Shown piece by piece: positions 44,134 through 55,125 of a DNA stretch of 64,000 bases (positions are counted from its first letter, which is position 1; each line of letters starts with the position of its first letter). The notes beneath the pieces were generated by a model that searched no databases, was not told where the DNA came from, and saw only the letters and a list, made by a program, of their open reading frames with translations. A program made the position numbers and the translations under genes. The stretch is taken from positions 148,012,033 to 148,076,032 of the forward strand of contig CAKMRJ010005523.1 in assembly GCA_928212115.1 (NCBI GenBank), in the 5' to 3' direction. This DNA comes from Lactuca virosa. Taxonomy: Eukaryota > Streptophyta > Magnoliopsida > Asterales > Asteraceae.

Positions 44134-45155
44134 GCAATAGCATCATCCATGAAATATAAAGGTAATGAGGCGAAACTGAGCATGGTTCGGGCTGCTTCAC
44201 ACAACGAGCGGTTTCGCCTTTCAACGACACCATTTTGTTGTGGAGTGTAGGGAGCAGAAAAGTTGTGAGATACTCCCTTTTCAGTGAGAAATTCGGCAAA
44301 CACTTGGTTTTTGAATTCAAGCCCATTGTCACTGCGAATGTTGCGAACTAGCTTTCACAGTTGAACTTCAATCTATTTGATAAAATCCTTGAGCTTTGGA
44401 ATTGCATCTGATTTCTGTCTAAGAAAGAACACCCAAGTGAAACGAGAAAAATTATCAACAATTACTAGTATATACTTACTACCACCAACGCTTTCAATAG
44501 CAGAAGGAACACAAAGATCGATGTGTAGAAGTTCCAAAGGTTCTATAACTTTCGTGCTCACGATCGTTGGATGACTTTTTCTACTTTGCTTTCCCATCTC
44601 ACAGGCGGCACACAAGTGTTCCTTGTCAAACTTGAGAAGTGGAAGTCCTCGCACAAGATCACCAAGAACTAGTTTGTTGATGTCTTTGAAGTTGAGGTGC
44701 GAAAGCCTTCTGTGTCACAGCCAACTTTCGTCAGAATGTGCTTTCGTTAGTAGACATATAGATGGCTTCCCTCGTATTGGATTAAGGTTCAATGGATACA
44801 TTTCGCCTTTTCTTTGAGAGTTCAGCAGAACATTCTTGGTCTTCTTTTCTATTATTTCTGACCCTTCATCATCGAACGAAACCTTCAGTCCAGTTCCCAC
44901 CACCAGTTGTGAAACACTGATGAGATTGTGTTGTAAGTCCTCTATGTATGCTACTTTTCTGATCGAGAATTCGCCATTTGTGATCATTCCATAGCCTTTT
45001 ATTGTGCCAAATGAGTTGTTCCCATATTTGCCACATCCACCATCCGTAATAGCTCGAAATTCCCGAAGCTCTTCCTTTCTCCCTGTCATGTGACGTGAGC
45101 AGCCACTATTAATGTACCATTCATCGTCGAACTGCTCGTCACGCATAACCTGCAA
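44134..45155 (-). pseudogene. S protease and integrase core (unit 1)
   Basis: Frame 45155-44715 starts with the protease signature WYINSGCSRHMTG, where Asp of the catalytic DSG is Asn, and runs through the pre-integrase region. It stops at TGA 44715-44717 where Trp precedes the zinc-site His. Frame 44654-44373 has the CAACEMGKQS zinc site and LLHIDLCVPS with the first catalytic Asp, then TAG 44373-44375. Frame 44332 onward (read to Z at 44134) holds the second Asp and the Glu of the ERRNR motif and ends in DDAIAA at the Z insertion. The chain is broken by at least three stops. Confidence 0.85.
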
Positions 45156-45158
45156 AAA

Positions 45159-46530
45159 TCAAGCAGATTTAGGAACCCAAAGTTTCTTGGGTCCATGTGA
45201 GCCTTTTACAGAATAGGGTATAACAATAGAGGAATCAACCAAGTAAGTTCGTTTTATTAGGGTTGTTTCATCTTTTCTTTTGATTGTAAAAAATTTGATT
45301 TTATTATCTTTCGTTGCTTCAACCTTAGGTTTAGGAATTGGATGTTTATTGTTTTCTAACTTTTGGTTTTGTTTCCTTAGGTTAGTATTCATCTTCTTTT
45401 CATCTTTTGAGACGATCTTCCCTTTTCCCTTCACACTTCCTTAGAGTTGTGCTTTGAGTGAGAGGAATGTGTTTTAGAAGCGAAACCTTGCTTTCGGGTT
45501 CTTTCGCTTGTGGATGAAGAACCAAAACTGCCCCTTCGGTTGTTGGGTTGAGAACCAAAACCACTCTTTCGGTTTCTTTCGCTTCTATTTTGGGAACCGA
45601 AACTTCCCTTTCGGTTTTCTTGGCTACATGAACAGCATTGAGTACAAGAAGTAGATTGATGCTTTGACACTCCTTTATCCTCAACGGTTCAACTCTTGTC
45701 TGATCGAACATAATTTGGGTTTTGGGACTGCCAAAACTGTTTCCTTTCAGTGAGATTCTTCTTGTATCTCCTGTGACGTTGATGTTTCTTTTTAGATACA
45801 TGTTTGAGAGTTTTATGGATGTTGGCCTTAGGTTTCGATCTTTTATCATGAGTTTCGCTCTTTAACGAGGAGGTTTCGCACGTCACCTTAGCTGATTCGC
45901 TTGGAATCTTTTTGGTACCACTGGTTGTTGGCTTATCAAAGTGGGTAGGCTTGTTGAGTGGTTATGCCACGTATCTGCCTTTAACCCTCCATGATGTTCT
46001 CTCAGATAGACCGACCGTTTCATCAGCATTGTCTATTGGTGATGACCAGAAAAATTCATCACATCCTTCAGCGTTATCTTCGTTCACTAATGTTGTGAGT
46101 TCGGTGGTTTGCTTTTGAGTAACGCTGGTAACTGCATAAACTTGATTTGGGATGGTTTGGAACTTCTGATACACCACAACCTTTTCTTTCATAACTTTGG
46201 ACTCATTTTGGGACAAACGAGCGAATTCAACCGAGTTTTCAGAAATGAGATTTTTGGTAGGTTCGGGTTCGCTCTTGACAAATTCAGAACAGTCCCCCTC
46301 ATCTTCTACAGATATTTCACTCATATCATCATCCTCATCAAATTCAGAAGTATTTTCAAAATTAATTTTTGTTTCTGAACTCAACTTGGCATTCAACGAA
46401 TCAAATTTCTGCATAGTTTCGGTTTTAATTTTTAATTTATCATTTTCGTCCAATAAATTCTTAAGCATGTCCTTGTGGTCTTTGGACTGGATAAAAGATT
46501 CAATTTTGTCAAGACCAATTTTATAGCCAG
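45159..46530 (-). pseudogene. S gag-protease linker (unit 1)
   Basis: Low-complexity coding sequence: an acidic segment (46468-45962, 168 codons, including SEFDEDDDMSEISVEDEGD), a Ser/Arg/Gly-rich segment (GSFGSQNRSERNRKSGFG near 45600), then a lysine-rich stretch up to the protease. Such long linkers are usual in Sirevirus-type polyproteins. It is frameshifted between the parts. It ends abruptly at the duplication joint and is fused there to RT sequence. Confidence 0.75.
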
Positions 46531-47524
46531 TTTTTCCATAGAAGGTGTTAACTTCATGCCAAACGCCATGGGAACCTTCACTTTTGACTCTCCTATCATT
46601 CTAAACTTAGCGAGTAGAGTTTTCGTGTAAGCCTCCTGATTAATGAAAATTCCTTCTGGTCCCTGTCTAATGATTAATCCAAGAAAAAAGTTAATTGGAC
46701 CCATTGAGCTCATCTCAAATTTACTTTCCATCAACTTTCAAAACTCAGCTGTTAGGCTGGGATTAGTAGATCCGAAGATGATGTCATCAACATAAATTTG
46801 TACGAGTAAGAGTTTCATACCTTGCTTGAATTTGGACATTTTAAGAAAACGAGTAAGAGTTTCATACCAGACTCTTGGAGCTTGCTTTAAACCGTAAACC
46901 GCTTTGTCAAGAATATAACAATGACTGGGATATTTTTCATTTATGAACCCAGGCGGTTGCTCCACATAAATGGTCTCTTCCAATTCACCATTTAAGAATG
47001 CACACTTCACATCCATTTGAAAAACTTCAAAGTTTTTTGTGTGCTGCATATGCCAAGAAGATGCGAACAGATTCCAATCTAGCAACGGGTGCGAAAGTCT
47101 CTTTGTAGTCAATCCCTTCTTCCTGGCAATATCCTTTGACTACCAGTCTAGCTTTGTTTCGGATCACGTTCCCTTCTTTGTCCATCTTGTTTCTGAAAAC
47201 CCACTTCAATCCAACCACAGATGCATCCTTTGGTGTAGGAATCAGTCTCCATACTTTGTTTCGCTCAAATTTGTTGAGTTCGTCTTGCATTGCCTGTACC
47301 CAATCAGAGTGATCGAGTGCAGTTTTAACAGTCTTTGGTTCAACTTTGGAGACAAACGAATTAAACATGCAAAATTCCACTTGAGAGAATAAAGCAGTTT
47401 GTTTCGCTTTCAGTTGAGAACGTGCGAGAACTCTTTCTGATGATTCACCAATGATTTGGGTTTTTGGATGATCTTTTGTCCATTTGGTGAGAGGCGGGTA
47501 ATTTGGATCATAGGAGGGATCCAA
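46531..47524 (-). pseudogene. S reverse transcriptase (unit 2)
   Basis: Copy of 27921-28914 with the same frameshift and the same active site YVDDIIFGST in frame 47112-46738. A final open segment (46734-46432) begins as RT (FEMSSMGPINFFLGLII) and crosses the joint at 46530 into linker sequence. It is therefore a fusion made by the duplication, not a natural domain order. Confidence 0.88.
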
Positions 47525-47532
47525 ATCAGCAT

Positions 47533-48275
47533 TTACTTCTTCTTCGATTTTGACTGAGTATCATCATCATTTGTATTTATATTGTCCCCCTCAAATGATG
47601 AGACAGTTTCGGCTTCAGGCATTGAATTCTCCCCCTCAATTGGACATTCGGTTGATATGGTAGTTGATGGGTTCTCCCCCGTGGAATGATAATTCAGTTT
47701 ATCGGATGAAGATGAACCCTACCCCTGAAATGTAGAACTTTCTTTTGGAGGTTCGCTTGGACTAGGCTGTTCGGTAGTTCCCGGTTGTTCTTTTGCCATA
47801 TCCTTTGCTGCATCATCAATGATTTGCTTCAAGGTATCAACCTTATTGTCAGCTGCCTTTGCTTCAGAGTGAATGGCTTTCTCTGGTTCATCAAATAATG
47901 ACATGTATTGCTCAAATAAATTCGAAATAGAAACAGTAACTTGACCAGACGTTGGAAAGATTTCCTCCATTGAACCTTCGGTTGTTTGAAGCTTTTTGAC
48001 GTAATTGTCATCGAAGGAGACATAATAGGTTTCTTCGATTTTCTTTGAACGTTTGTTCAGAACCCTATATGCCTTGGAGTTTAAGGAGTAGCCAAGAAAA
48101 ATCCCTTCACCAGCTTTGACATCAAACTTGTTTCGGTGCTCCTTTGAATTGAAAATAAAGCATCTGGAACCGAACACATGAAAGAACTTGATATTTGGCT
48201 TGCGATTGTTCAAGATCTCATAGGGAGTAATAGAAAAATGCTTGTTGAGAAGAGATATGTTATGTGTGTAGCAAG
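47533..48275 (-). pseudogene. S integrase C-terminus and linker (unit 2)
   Basis: Copy of 28923-29666. The open frame 48429-47719 looks longer only because it begins in antisense of the Z LTR and reads through the insertion point into ACYTHNISLLNKH. The true integrase part begins at 48275. The GSRCFIFN and GIFLGYSLNSKAY motifs are conserved. Confidence 0.82.
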
Positions 48276-48410
48276 CAGCATGTAGCGCACGAGATTTATG
48301 AGGTAATAAATTTGTATTTATATAAGGAAATGGTTTTATAAGTTCGGACTTGGGCCTTGGGCCTTCACGATAGCACTGATGGCGGAAGAACGCGGGGAGT
48401 AACCCCCCAA

Positions 48411-48540
48411 GTACGCCCAGCGTAACCAAGGTTCCAAGACGCGGGCTTGACCGCGTACGCCCAGCGTACCAAAGGGTACGCGCAGCGTACGCGCGCTGTG
48501 TCTTAAACCCTAATTTTTGGGACTCAACCCTATATAAAGG
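48411..48540 (+). promoter_or_regulatory. Z promoter (unit 2): three palindromes before TATA
   Basis: Copies lie at 48411-48425 (last base changed), 48455-48469 and 48476-48490. The last two are 21 bp apart and end 40 bp before TATATAAAGG (48531-48540). Unit 1 has lost one copy by recombination between direct repeats, or unit 2 has gained one. Confidence 0.8.
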
Positions 48541-48830
48541 ATGTTATGACCTTGGACCAGCCTCCCTAACTCCCTTAAGCAGTCATCTCGAAAACCCTAG
48601 CCTACTTTTGTGTGTTCTTAGCCATTGGAGAGCTATTGGTGTAGTTTTGGGGCATTGGAAGAAAAAGGAGCTTGAAGAAGGAGCAAGGATCCACCAAGAG
48701 CTTGTAGATCCAGAAGAGTAGCACCATTTCTGACTTAGTTAAGGTATCAAGTTCCAACCTTGACCATTATCTTCTTAGATTTGTTTTTGGGAGTGCTTAA
48801 GGTTACTTTTGGACTCCATTGTTGAGAGTT

Positions 48831-51219
48831 TATGACATCCCCTAATTTCTCGGCCAGAAAAGACCGCTTTAATTTATGCTTTTTAAAATTAAGTTAGAGA
48901 ATCTTTTTAAAAGATATTGCGGAATTGGTCCCCAAAAACAAAACGTGATAAAAGTTTGTCAAAACCTTTCTTTAAGAAATATATAATTTCCTTTTATATC
49001 AAAACCTCGGGATGTCATGTTCCGATACAGATCAAAAGCATAAACAAGACATTATAAGCCTTTTATATAGGGTTTTCAACCCACAATAAATAAATTTATT
49101 GTACTTAAACATCAAACAATCAACCAAATTACCCCAACCCCATTATCTTATTTATTTCTTAAGGGTTTAACCTAAGAATCAACTATCACTCCTTCCTAAG
49201 GATTCATCCTAAGGAATAGGCACAAGGTCACACCATCACCAGGGTTTATACAACATGCACTAAGTCCATAGCTGCCAAGGTTTATTCGACATGTGCTAAA
49301 TCCATAGCTCTCATTTATCGACAGTATTATTTACAGGTATTCCCCCCTGCAATACATGTCAATGGGTTTTTAGAGTACATCAAATGAACATATAGTTCAT
49401 TACACCTACAGGTTGCGGGCCTGCTAGTGTTCCACAGACTGTCTAGAATAGTCAGGGTTGTCATCCATACTCTGTTGAATGACGGGGGCCAACATTTTGG
49501 GTAAGTGATTCTCTCAAATTTCACCACTCACCCTCAACTCATGATCAATATTACTGATCATCTCCTTTATCCAACTCACCTTTCATCACACACCCATTAT
49601 TTTATCTACCCATGTTTTACCCAACATTTTTGTAGATAAAAATACATATACAGTTTAAATTATTTAAAAACATGTATAAATCACACCTTCAACATCCAAC
49701 TCAAATAAACAAACAATAATTATTCACACAACACGTATTTTATGTAAAATACTTCATATCTACGTGTAAGGTGAAAGTAACTACACACTCACCTGATTTA
49801 ATGAAAATCGGGCAGCAATTCGTTTCCTAAAACGATCCTTTCTAATAAAAACCAGGAGTTTTATTGAGAAACCGGGCTCTACGAAGGGTCGAGCTTCGAA
49901 ACCGAAAAGATAAATTTTTCGGGCTTCTCGGGCACTTCGTGGCGTATTCCGGGTGTTAGAATCGATAACGGGGCTTCGGGGAATGTTAAGGTGAAGAAAA
50001 TAAAAAGGGGTTAAAAGTGGCAAAATCCCAAAAGTACCCGGGAGGGTTCGCATACCCCTTGTATTTATAGGGTCCGAAGCTGCTGATCGGACGAATGAGA
50101 AGAAGGCACGCATCGCAGATCCGAGGTTCGCAGGGGAAGGCTCGCACGTGGGTTCGCACATGGCTACGCATGCGAGGGCCTCGCTGGAGGCTTCTGATTG
50201 GACCGCTTCGGACAGCTGGTGCGACACGTGTCGGGGCGAGGTAAGGCGGCTTCGGATGGAGCAGTCACTGTACACGCGTCGGATGTGCGAGGGCCGAGGC
50301 TTCGGTCGAATCCGGAAGTGACACGTGACTGCCAGCTGCTCGGATGAATCGACCATTTCGGACACGTGGCACATTTTGGGCGAGGGTGACGTGGCAAAAA
50401 AGTTACTATGCGAAATTTCTCGGTTTTCGCGCCAAAACTTCTAAAATCCATAACTTTCGCATACGAGCTCCGTTTTTGACGTTCTTTATATGCACGCGTA
50501 GGTAATTTTACGCTCTACAACTTTCGTTTGGACTTCGTCGGCTAATTTTGACTTTAATTTTTATATTATTATGTTTAACAGACCGGGACAGGAAATCCGT
50601 TAAAAATTCATAACTTCTTCATCCGACGTCCGTTTTCGTCAGACTTTTTACCGTTGTGCTACTAATGACGAGACCTTCGATTCTTGTTTAGGTGGTGTCG
50701 GCTAAAAATCACTCGATCTAAAATTCGAATTTTTAGCTGTCTACTGGTAAGCTGAAACTTCGAAAAATCATAACTTCCTCATACGAAGTCAGATTTGGGC
50801 GTTCTTTTTATCGAACTTCTCGGTTTAACGAATACTACGAGTTTCGTTTAGATTACTAAGGATAAAAAGTAGTTTATCAAAAACTCACTTTTTACGACAT
50901 TCATCACCGTGCCGGTTTGTTGCGAAACTTCGACAGGTCATAACTTCTTCGTTATAACTCGGATTTCGGCATTCTTTATATATCCGTAATCCTTGTCACG
51001 CCCACCACAAGTTTCTTAATAGATACCGGTTTTATCTAAAATTTAATTTTTGACGCTCATTTTTATTTTTAATTATTTAAACCCTAATAATTAAGCATAA
51101 AACACATAAAACACATAATATTCACATAATTCCTTTTCATTTCTCCAAAATGAGCCACAAAGGTTAACCTAGACCATTATGTCAATATTAATGCCTAGCC
51201 TAGAAACACGGGCGTTACA
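48831..51219 (-). repeat. G LTR-a' (3' LTR, unit 2)
   Basis: Equivalent of LTR-a, sharing its TATGACATCC outer end and its internal deletion. It ends GGGCGTTACA next to the purine tract at 51220-51236. Confidence 0.9.
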
Positions 51220-51290
51220 ACTCTCTCCCCCTTAGGATGATTCCGTCCCCGGAATCACACAACGACAAACAACTACGGGTAGCGACTCAC

Positions 51291-53190
51291 CATGTCACTC
51301 TCCGTTTCCCAGGTGAGATTTGGCCCATTTATATGTTTCCAACGCACAAGCACTAAATCGACTATCTTACGTTACAACTTCTTAGTCTTACGGTCAACGA
51401 TTGCCTCAGGTTCTCCAATTAACCTCTGCTCTCATCCAACCTTAATTTAGAAATGGGAATTATGTCGGGCACACCTCCCGTGAACTTCCTCAAATAACAC
51501 ACATGAAATGTGTTATGAATACCCTCCAGTTCTTCCGGTAATTCTAGCTTGTAAGCTTGATTCCCGATCCTCCGAAGAACTTTAAATGGTCCAATAAACC
51601 TTGGACTCAACTTTCCCCTTCTACCAAACCTTATAAGTCCCTTCCACGACGAGACTTTAAGTAAAAACCGAATCTCCAACTTCGAATGATATCGGTTTTC
51701 TTTTGTTGTCAGCATAGCTCTTTTGAGCAGCTAACATCCTTTCCCTAATCACTTTCAACTTTCCAGCAGTCTGATGGACTATTTCAAGTCCCATAAGCTG
51801 CTTTTTCCCAGCTTCCAGTCACCATGACGGCATTCAACACTTTTCCCCATACAAAGCGTGATAAGGTGCCATCTTGATGCTTGAGTGGAAACTATTACCC
51901 TAGAAAAATTCTACTAAAGGCAAATGTTCATCCCAGTTACCTTGGAATTCCAGGGTACAGGTCTCTCAGCATATCCTTCAACGTTTGAATCGTTTATTCG
52001 CTCTGACCATCGGTTTGCGGATGGTAAGCTGTATTCAAACACAACTTGGTACCCAATTCCTCTTACAAACTCCTCCAACACCTTGAGGTAAAACGGCTGT
52101 TACGATCGGATACAATCGTTAACGGAACACCGTGAAGCCTCACAATTTCTTTCACATAAGAATTCGCAAGTTTATCCATAGACCATTTCTCGTTGGCTGC
52201 TATGAAATGCGCACTCTTAGTGAAGCGATCAACGACCACCTAAATCATGTCGTGACCATTCCTTGTTCTGGGCAGTTTAGTCACAAAATCCATAGTGATA
52301 TCTTCCCATTTACCCATGGGTACAGGTAAAGGTTCTAAACTCCCATACGGTTTCTGATGTTGTGCCTTAACCCTAGCACAAGTTACACACTCGGCCACAT
52401 ACTTAGCAACATCGAGCTTCATCGTCGGCCACTAGTAATAGGGTTTTAGATCCCTATACATTTTCGTACTGCCGGGATGAATCGAGTACATGGTTTTGTG
52501 AGCTTCTTCCATCAGAAGATCTCTTACTCCTCCCGCCTTAGGTACCCAAATCCTATCTTTGAATACCTTCAGTCCTTGACCGTTTGTATCAAACACCAAC
52601 GTTTTGCCCAAACGTTCCTCCTTTCGGTCATTTCTCTCTAAAGCTTCCTCTTGAGCTTTCTTTATACTTTCCACAACTGTCGAGACAACTTCAATTCTCA
52701 ACGCTCTTGGCCTTTTCTTTTCAAGATTTACCTTCCGACTGAGAGCATTAGCAACAACATTTGCTTTACCAGGGTGGTAAAGTATCTCACAGTCGTAGTC
52801 CTTGAGTAACTTTAGCCAGCGCCGTTGCCTCATGTTCAATTCCTTCTTCATATCTTTAAGCGAACACACTACCGCTGCCAACTCCAGACCATGAGTGGGG
52901 TAGTTCCTTTCATGCTCCTTCAATTGCCTCGATGCATTCGCTATCACTTTATCCCTTTGGGTCAGAACACAACCTAACCCAACTCCAGAGGCATCATTAT
53001 AAACTGTGAAGTCATCAACTCCTTCAGGTAACGAAAGAATCGGTGCTTCACACAACGTCTTCTTTAACTTCTCAAAGCTTCCTATGCTTCTCATTCCGAG
53101 TATAGACAGCTCCTTTGTGGGTCAAAGCTGCCAATGGAGTCGCGATCGAAGAAAAGCCTTGGATAAATCAGCGATAATATCCATCTAATC
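51291..53190 (-). pseudogene. G RNase H, integrase and chromodomain-like tail (unit 2)
   Basis: Frame 53094-52432 (220 codons) is uninterrupted: RNase H from VYNDASGVGLGCVLTQ, then NVVANALSRK with Asn for the catalytic Asp, then the integrase zinc region, ending in TAG (52432-52434) at a conserved Trp. Frame 52422-52240 continues the zinc site (CVTCARVKAQHQKPYG) and the first catalytic Asp (ITMDFVTKLPR), ending in TAG (52240-52242), again where Trp is expected. Segment 51715-51419 holds ELPEELEGIHNTFHVCYL. The piece 52240-51715 is decayed. Confidence 0.85.
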
Positions 53191-54154
53191 CTAAAAAGCT
53201 TCAGATCTCCATAGGACTTTCGATCGTAACCTTCGAGTTACAAAATAAATTCTTATTGAGGACTCCTTCTTCTTCTTAGAATAAGTATTTTCCTTCGTTT
53301 ATTGTAACAGACCGATGGGTCATGTTCTAATGATCTCTCATTGTATACTGCACTACTTAGACTCAGATCTCCTAGGGACAAATTTTGGAACAAACTATAC
53401 CTTCCTTCATGTTCTAATGTGATACAATCACATTTCAACATGTATCATTTCTAACTACCAACTTCTTTAACAATGAGTGTGATACTTCTATTGATCGCTT
53501 TGATCATTTTTCACTTCAATCTTCTGGCTTAAGTCAAATACTACATCGAACTTGGTTCTCTGAACCACATAATAAACTCATCTTAGTCGGACTCGATTCG
53601 ATATGACCTCTAAGGTCGGAATAACAATCATCTTCTTAGTTATTACTGAAACGATGGTAACGACAGACTAGAATAAGACGGAATCAATTACTAGTTTCTT
53701 GGTAACCTTATGACTTTCCCTGATCCATGTGTGAGTCCTGTGCTTCCAGTAGTATAAATCTCTACTACTATTCACACCTACTCATACTCGTCCTAAGTAC
53801 GGTCTCGCAGTCCCCAAGTCCTAAAATCACAAAACAATTTAACACATACGAATGTGTCCAATTAATCATAAAATTTTCTTAGACTCTACTAGGACTTCTT
53901 CCATACGTATCTTCAATCATCAATTCTGCTTCAACTTGGTTGGTGATGGAAATTCCAGACGATTGGGACAACTTCAAAAATTACACCAACCATTCCATTC
54001 ATCAGATGACAAAAACAGGGTTTATATTATTTCCTTGAAACGATTACACAAAGGTTCAAGTTTACCCTATACTATGCCTCTAATAGGCTAAACCACTTGT
54101 TACTATTCACATTACTACTTTGTAACTTGATCTTTGGGTATCAAGTCTTTACTT
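53191..54154 (-). other. G region replacing the RT core (unit 2)
   Basis: Copy of 34561-35515. No protease or RT motif is found in any frame. Confidence 0.65.
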
Positions 54155-54741
54155 CTACTTCCTAGCGTTATTAATCGCTTCGTCAAGGATATCCTGAAAT
54201 TCCTTTGGCGTTGATGGTGCACTTGGCCTTGTTACTTCATTGTTCTTCGGACAGTTCTTAGAAATATGGCCTTCTTCTTTACATACATAACACACCTCCT
54301 TGGGAATCGTACACTTATTGGCGTAATGCCCTATTTCTCCACACCTAAAGCACTTCACCTTCCTGTCACAATCCCCAGAGTGTTTATTTTTGCACTTCCC
54401 GCACCAATTTCCTTTACCTCCTCTTTTGCCAGACTTTGAGGATATGTTGCTCTTGTTGGGCCTTGAAGACCCCTCAAATTTCTCTTCTTGCCAACTTCAA
54501 TCTTGTTGGCGGTCCTGTCATTGATCATATCTTCAACAGACTTGGCAACCCTAATAGTTGCCTCAAGAACAGATGCCTGACGTACTGGCATAGTAAGTTC
54601 ATCCTTACTTTGTTGAAGTAAATGTTTTGTTTCTTCCATCTGTTCATCCAACATCGTACGCACCATTGCCTGCACCCCAGCCATCGTGATTGGCTCAGGC
54701 TGTGGATTATCGCTTCCGAACCCACTTTGAGTACTCGTCAT
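54155..54741 (-). pseudogene. G short Gag (unit 2), frameshifted
   Basis: Copy of the 195-residue Gag at 39030-39617, with a one-base deletion near 54480 that breaks the frame between the N-terminal helical part (54741-54355) and the last two knuckles (54358-54155). Confidence 0.85.
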
Positions 54742-55125
54742 TTCGATCTATACACCAATAGGTGAATTTAGATCTTCATTTTCGTTAGACGTTAAGTCTT
54801 CGTTATTACTCCGAAACGTTTATATGTTAGTTCTAATATCGTAGTCATACGTGTAGAATCCTACACACATAAGGTTTCCAGATCCGGTCGGCAACATACC
54901 ATAGATCCGAACAAATAATGGCATATATGGCAAACATATAGCATTTAGCACATAAAAGCATTTTAGGCATCTTCCTAAAATAAACTAGTGCTCGTGTCAA
55001 TTTAGGTGTACTACCTAAAATATAATAGACACACTCAACTCACAATCATCGCTTAGCATTCTAAGTTTAAGTCTAGAAATCCTACAAATTTCCTAGTTCG
55101 CTTAAACTAATGCTCTGATACCAAC

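Larger units (their letters stand above)
27921..46530. repeat. Tandem duplication unit 1 (about 18.6 kb)
   Basis: The block holds, in window order, S RT and INT C-terminus, Z left, the triple-LTR G complex, Z right, S INT core, PR and linker. It is repeated head to tail at 46531-61659. Outside the extra G material (about 3.5 kb), a 44-bp difference in Z and an indel-rich end, the two units are nearly identical by eye. Its left edge (AGCCAGTTTTTCC at 27915) and its right edge (TATAGCCAG at 46522-46530) share AGCCAG. Confidence 0.9.

Noticed and set aside
47719..48429. 236-codon frame as an intact integrase
   Set aside because: Its first 50 or so codons are antisense to the Z LTR; only the part below 48275 is integrase.
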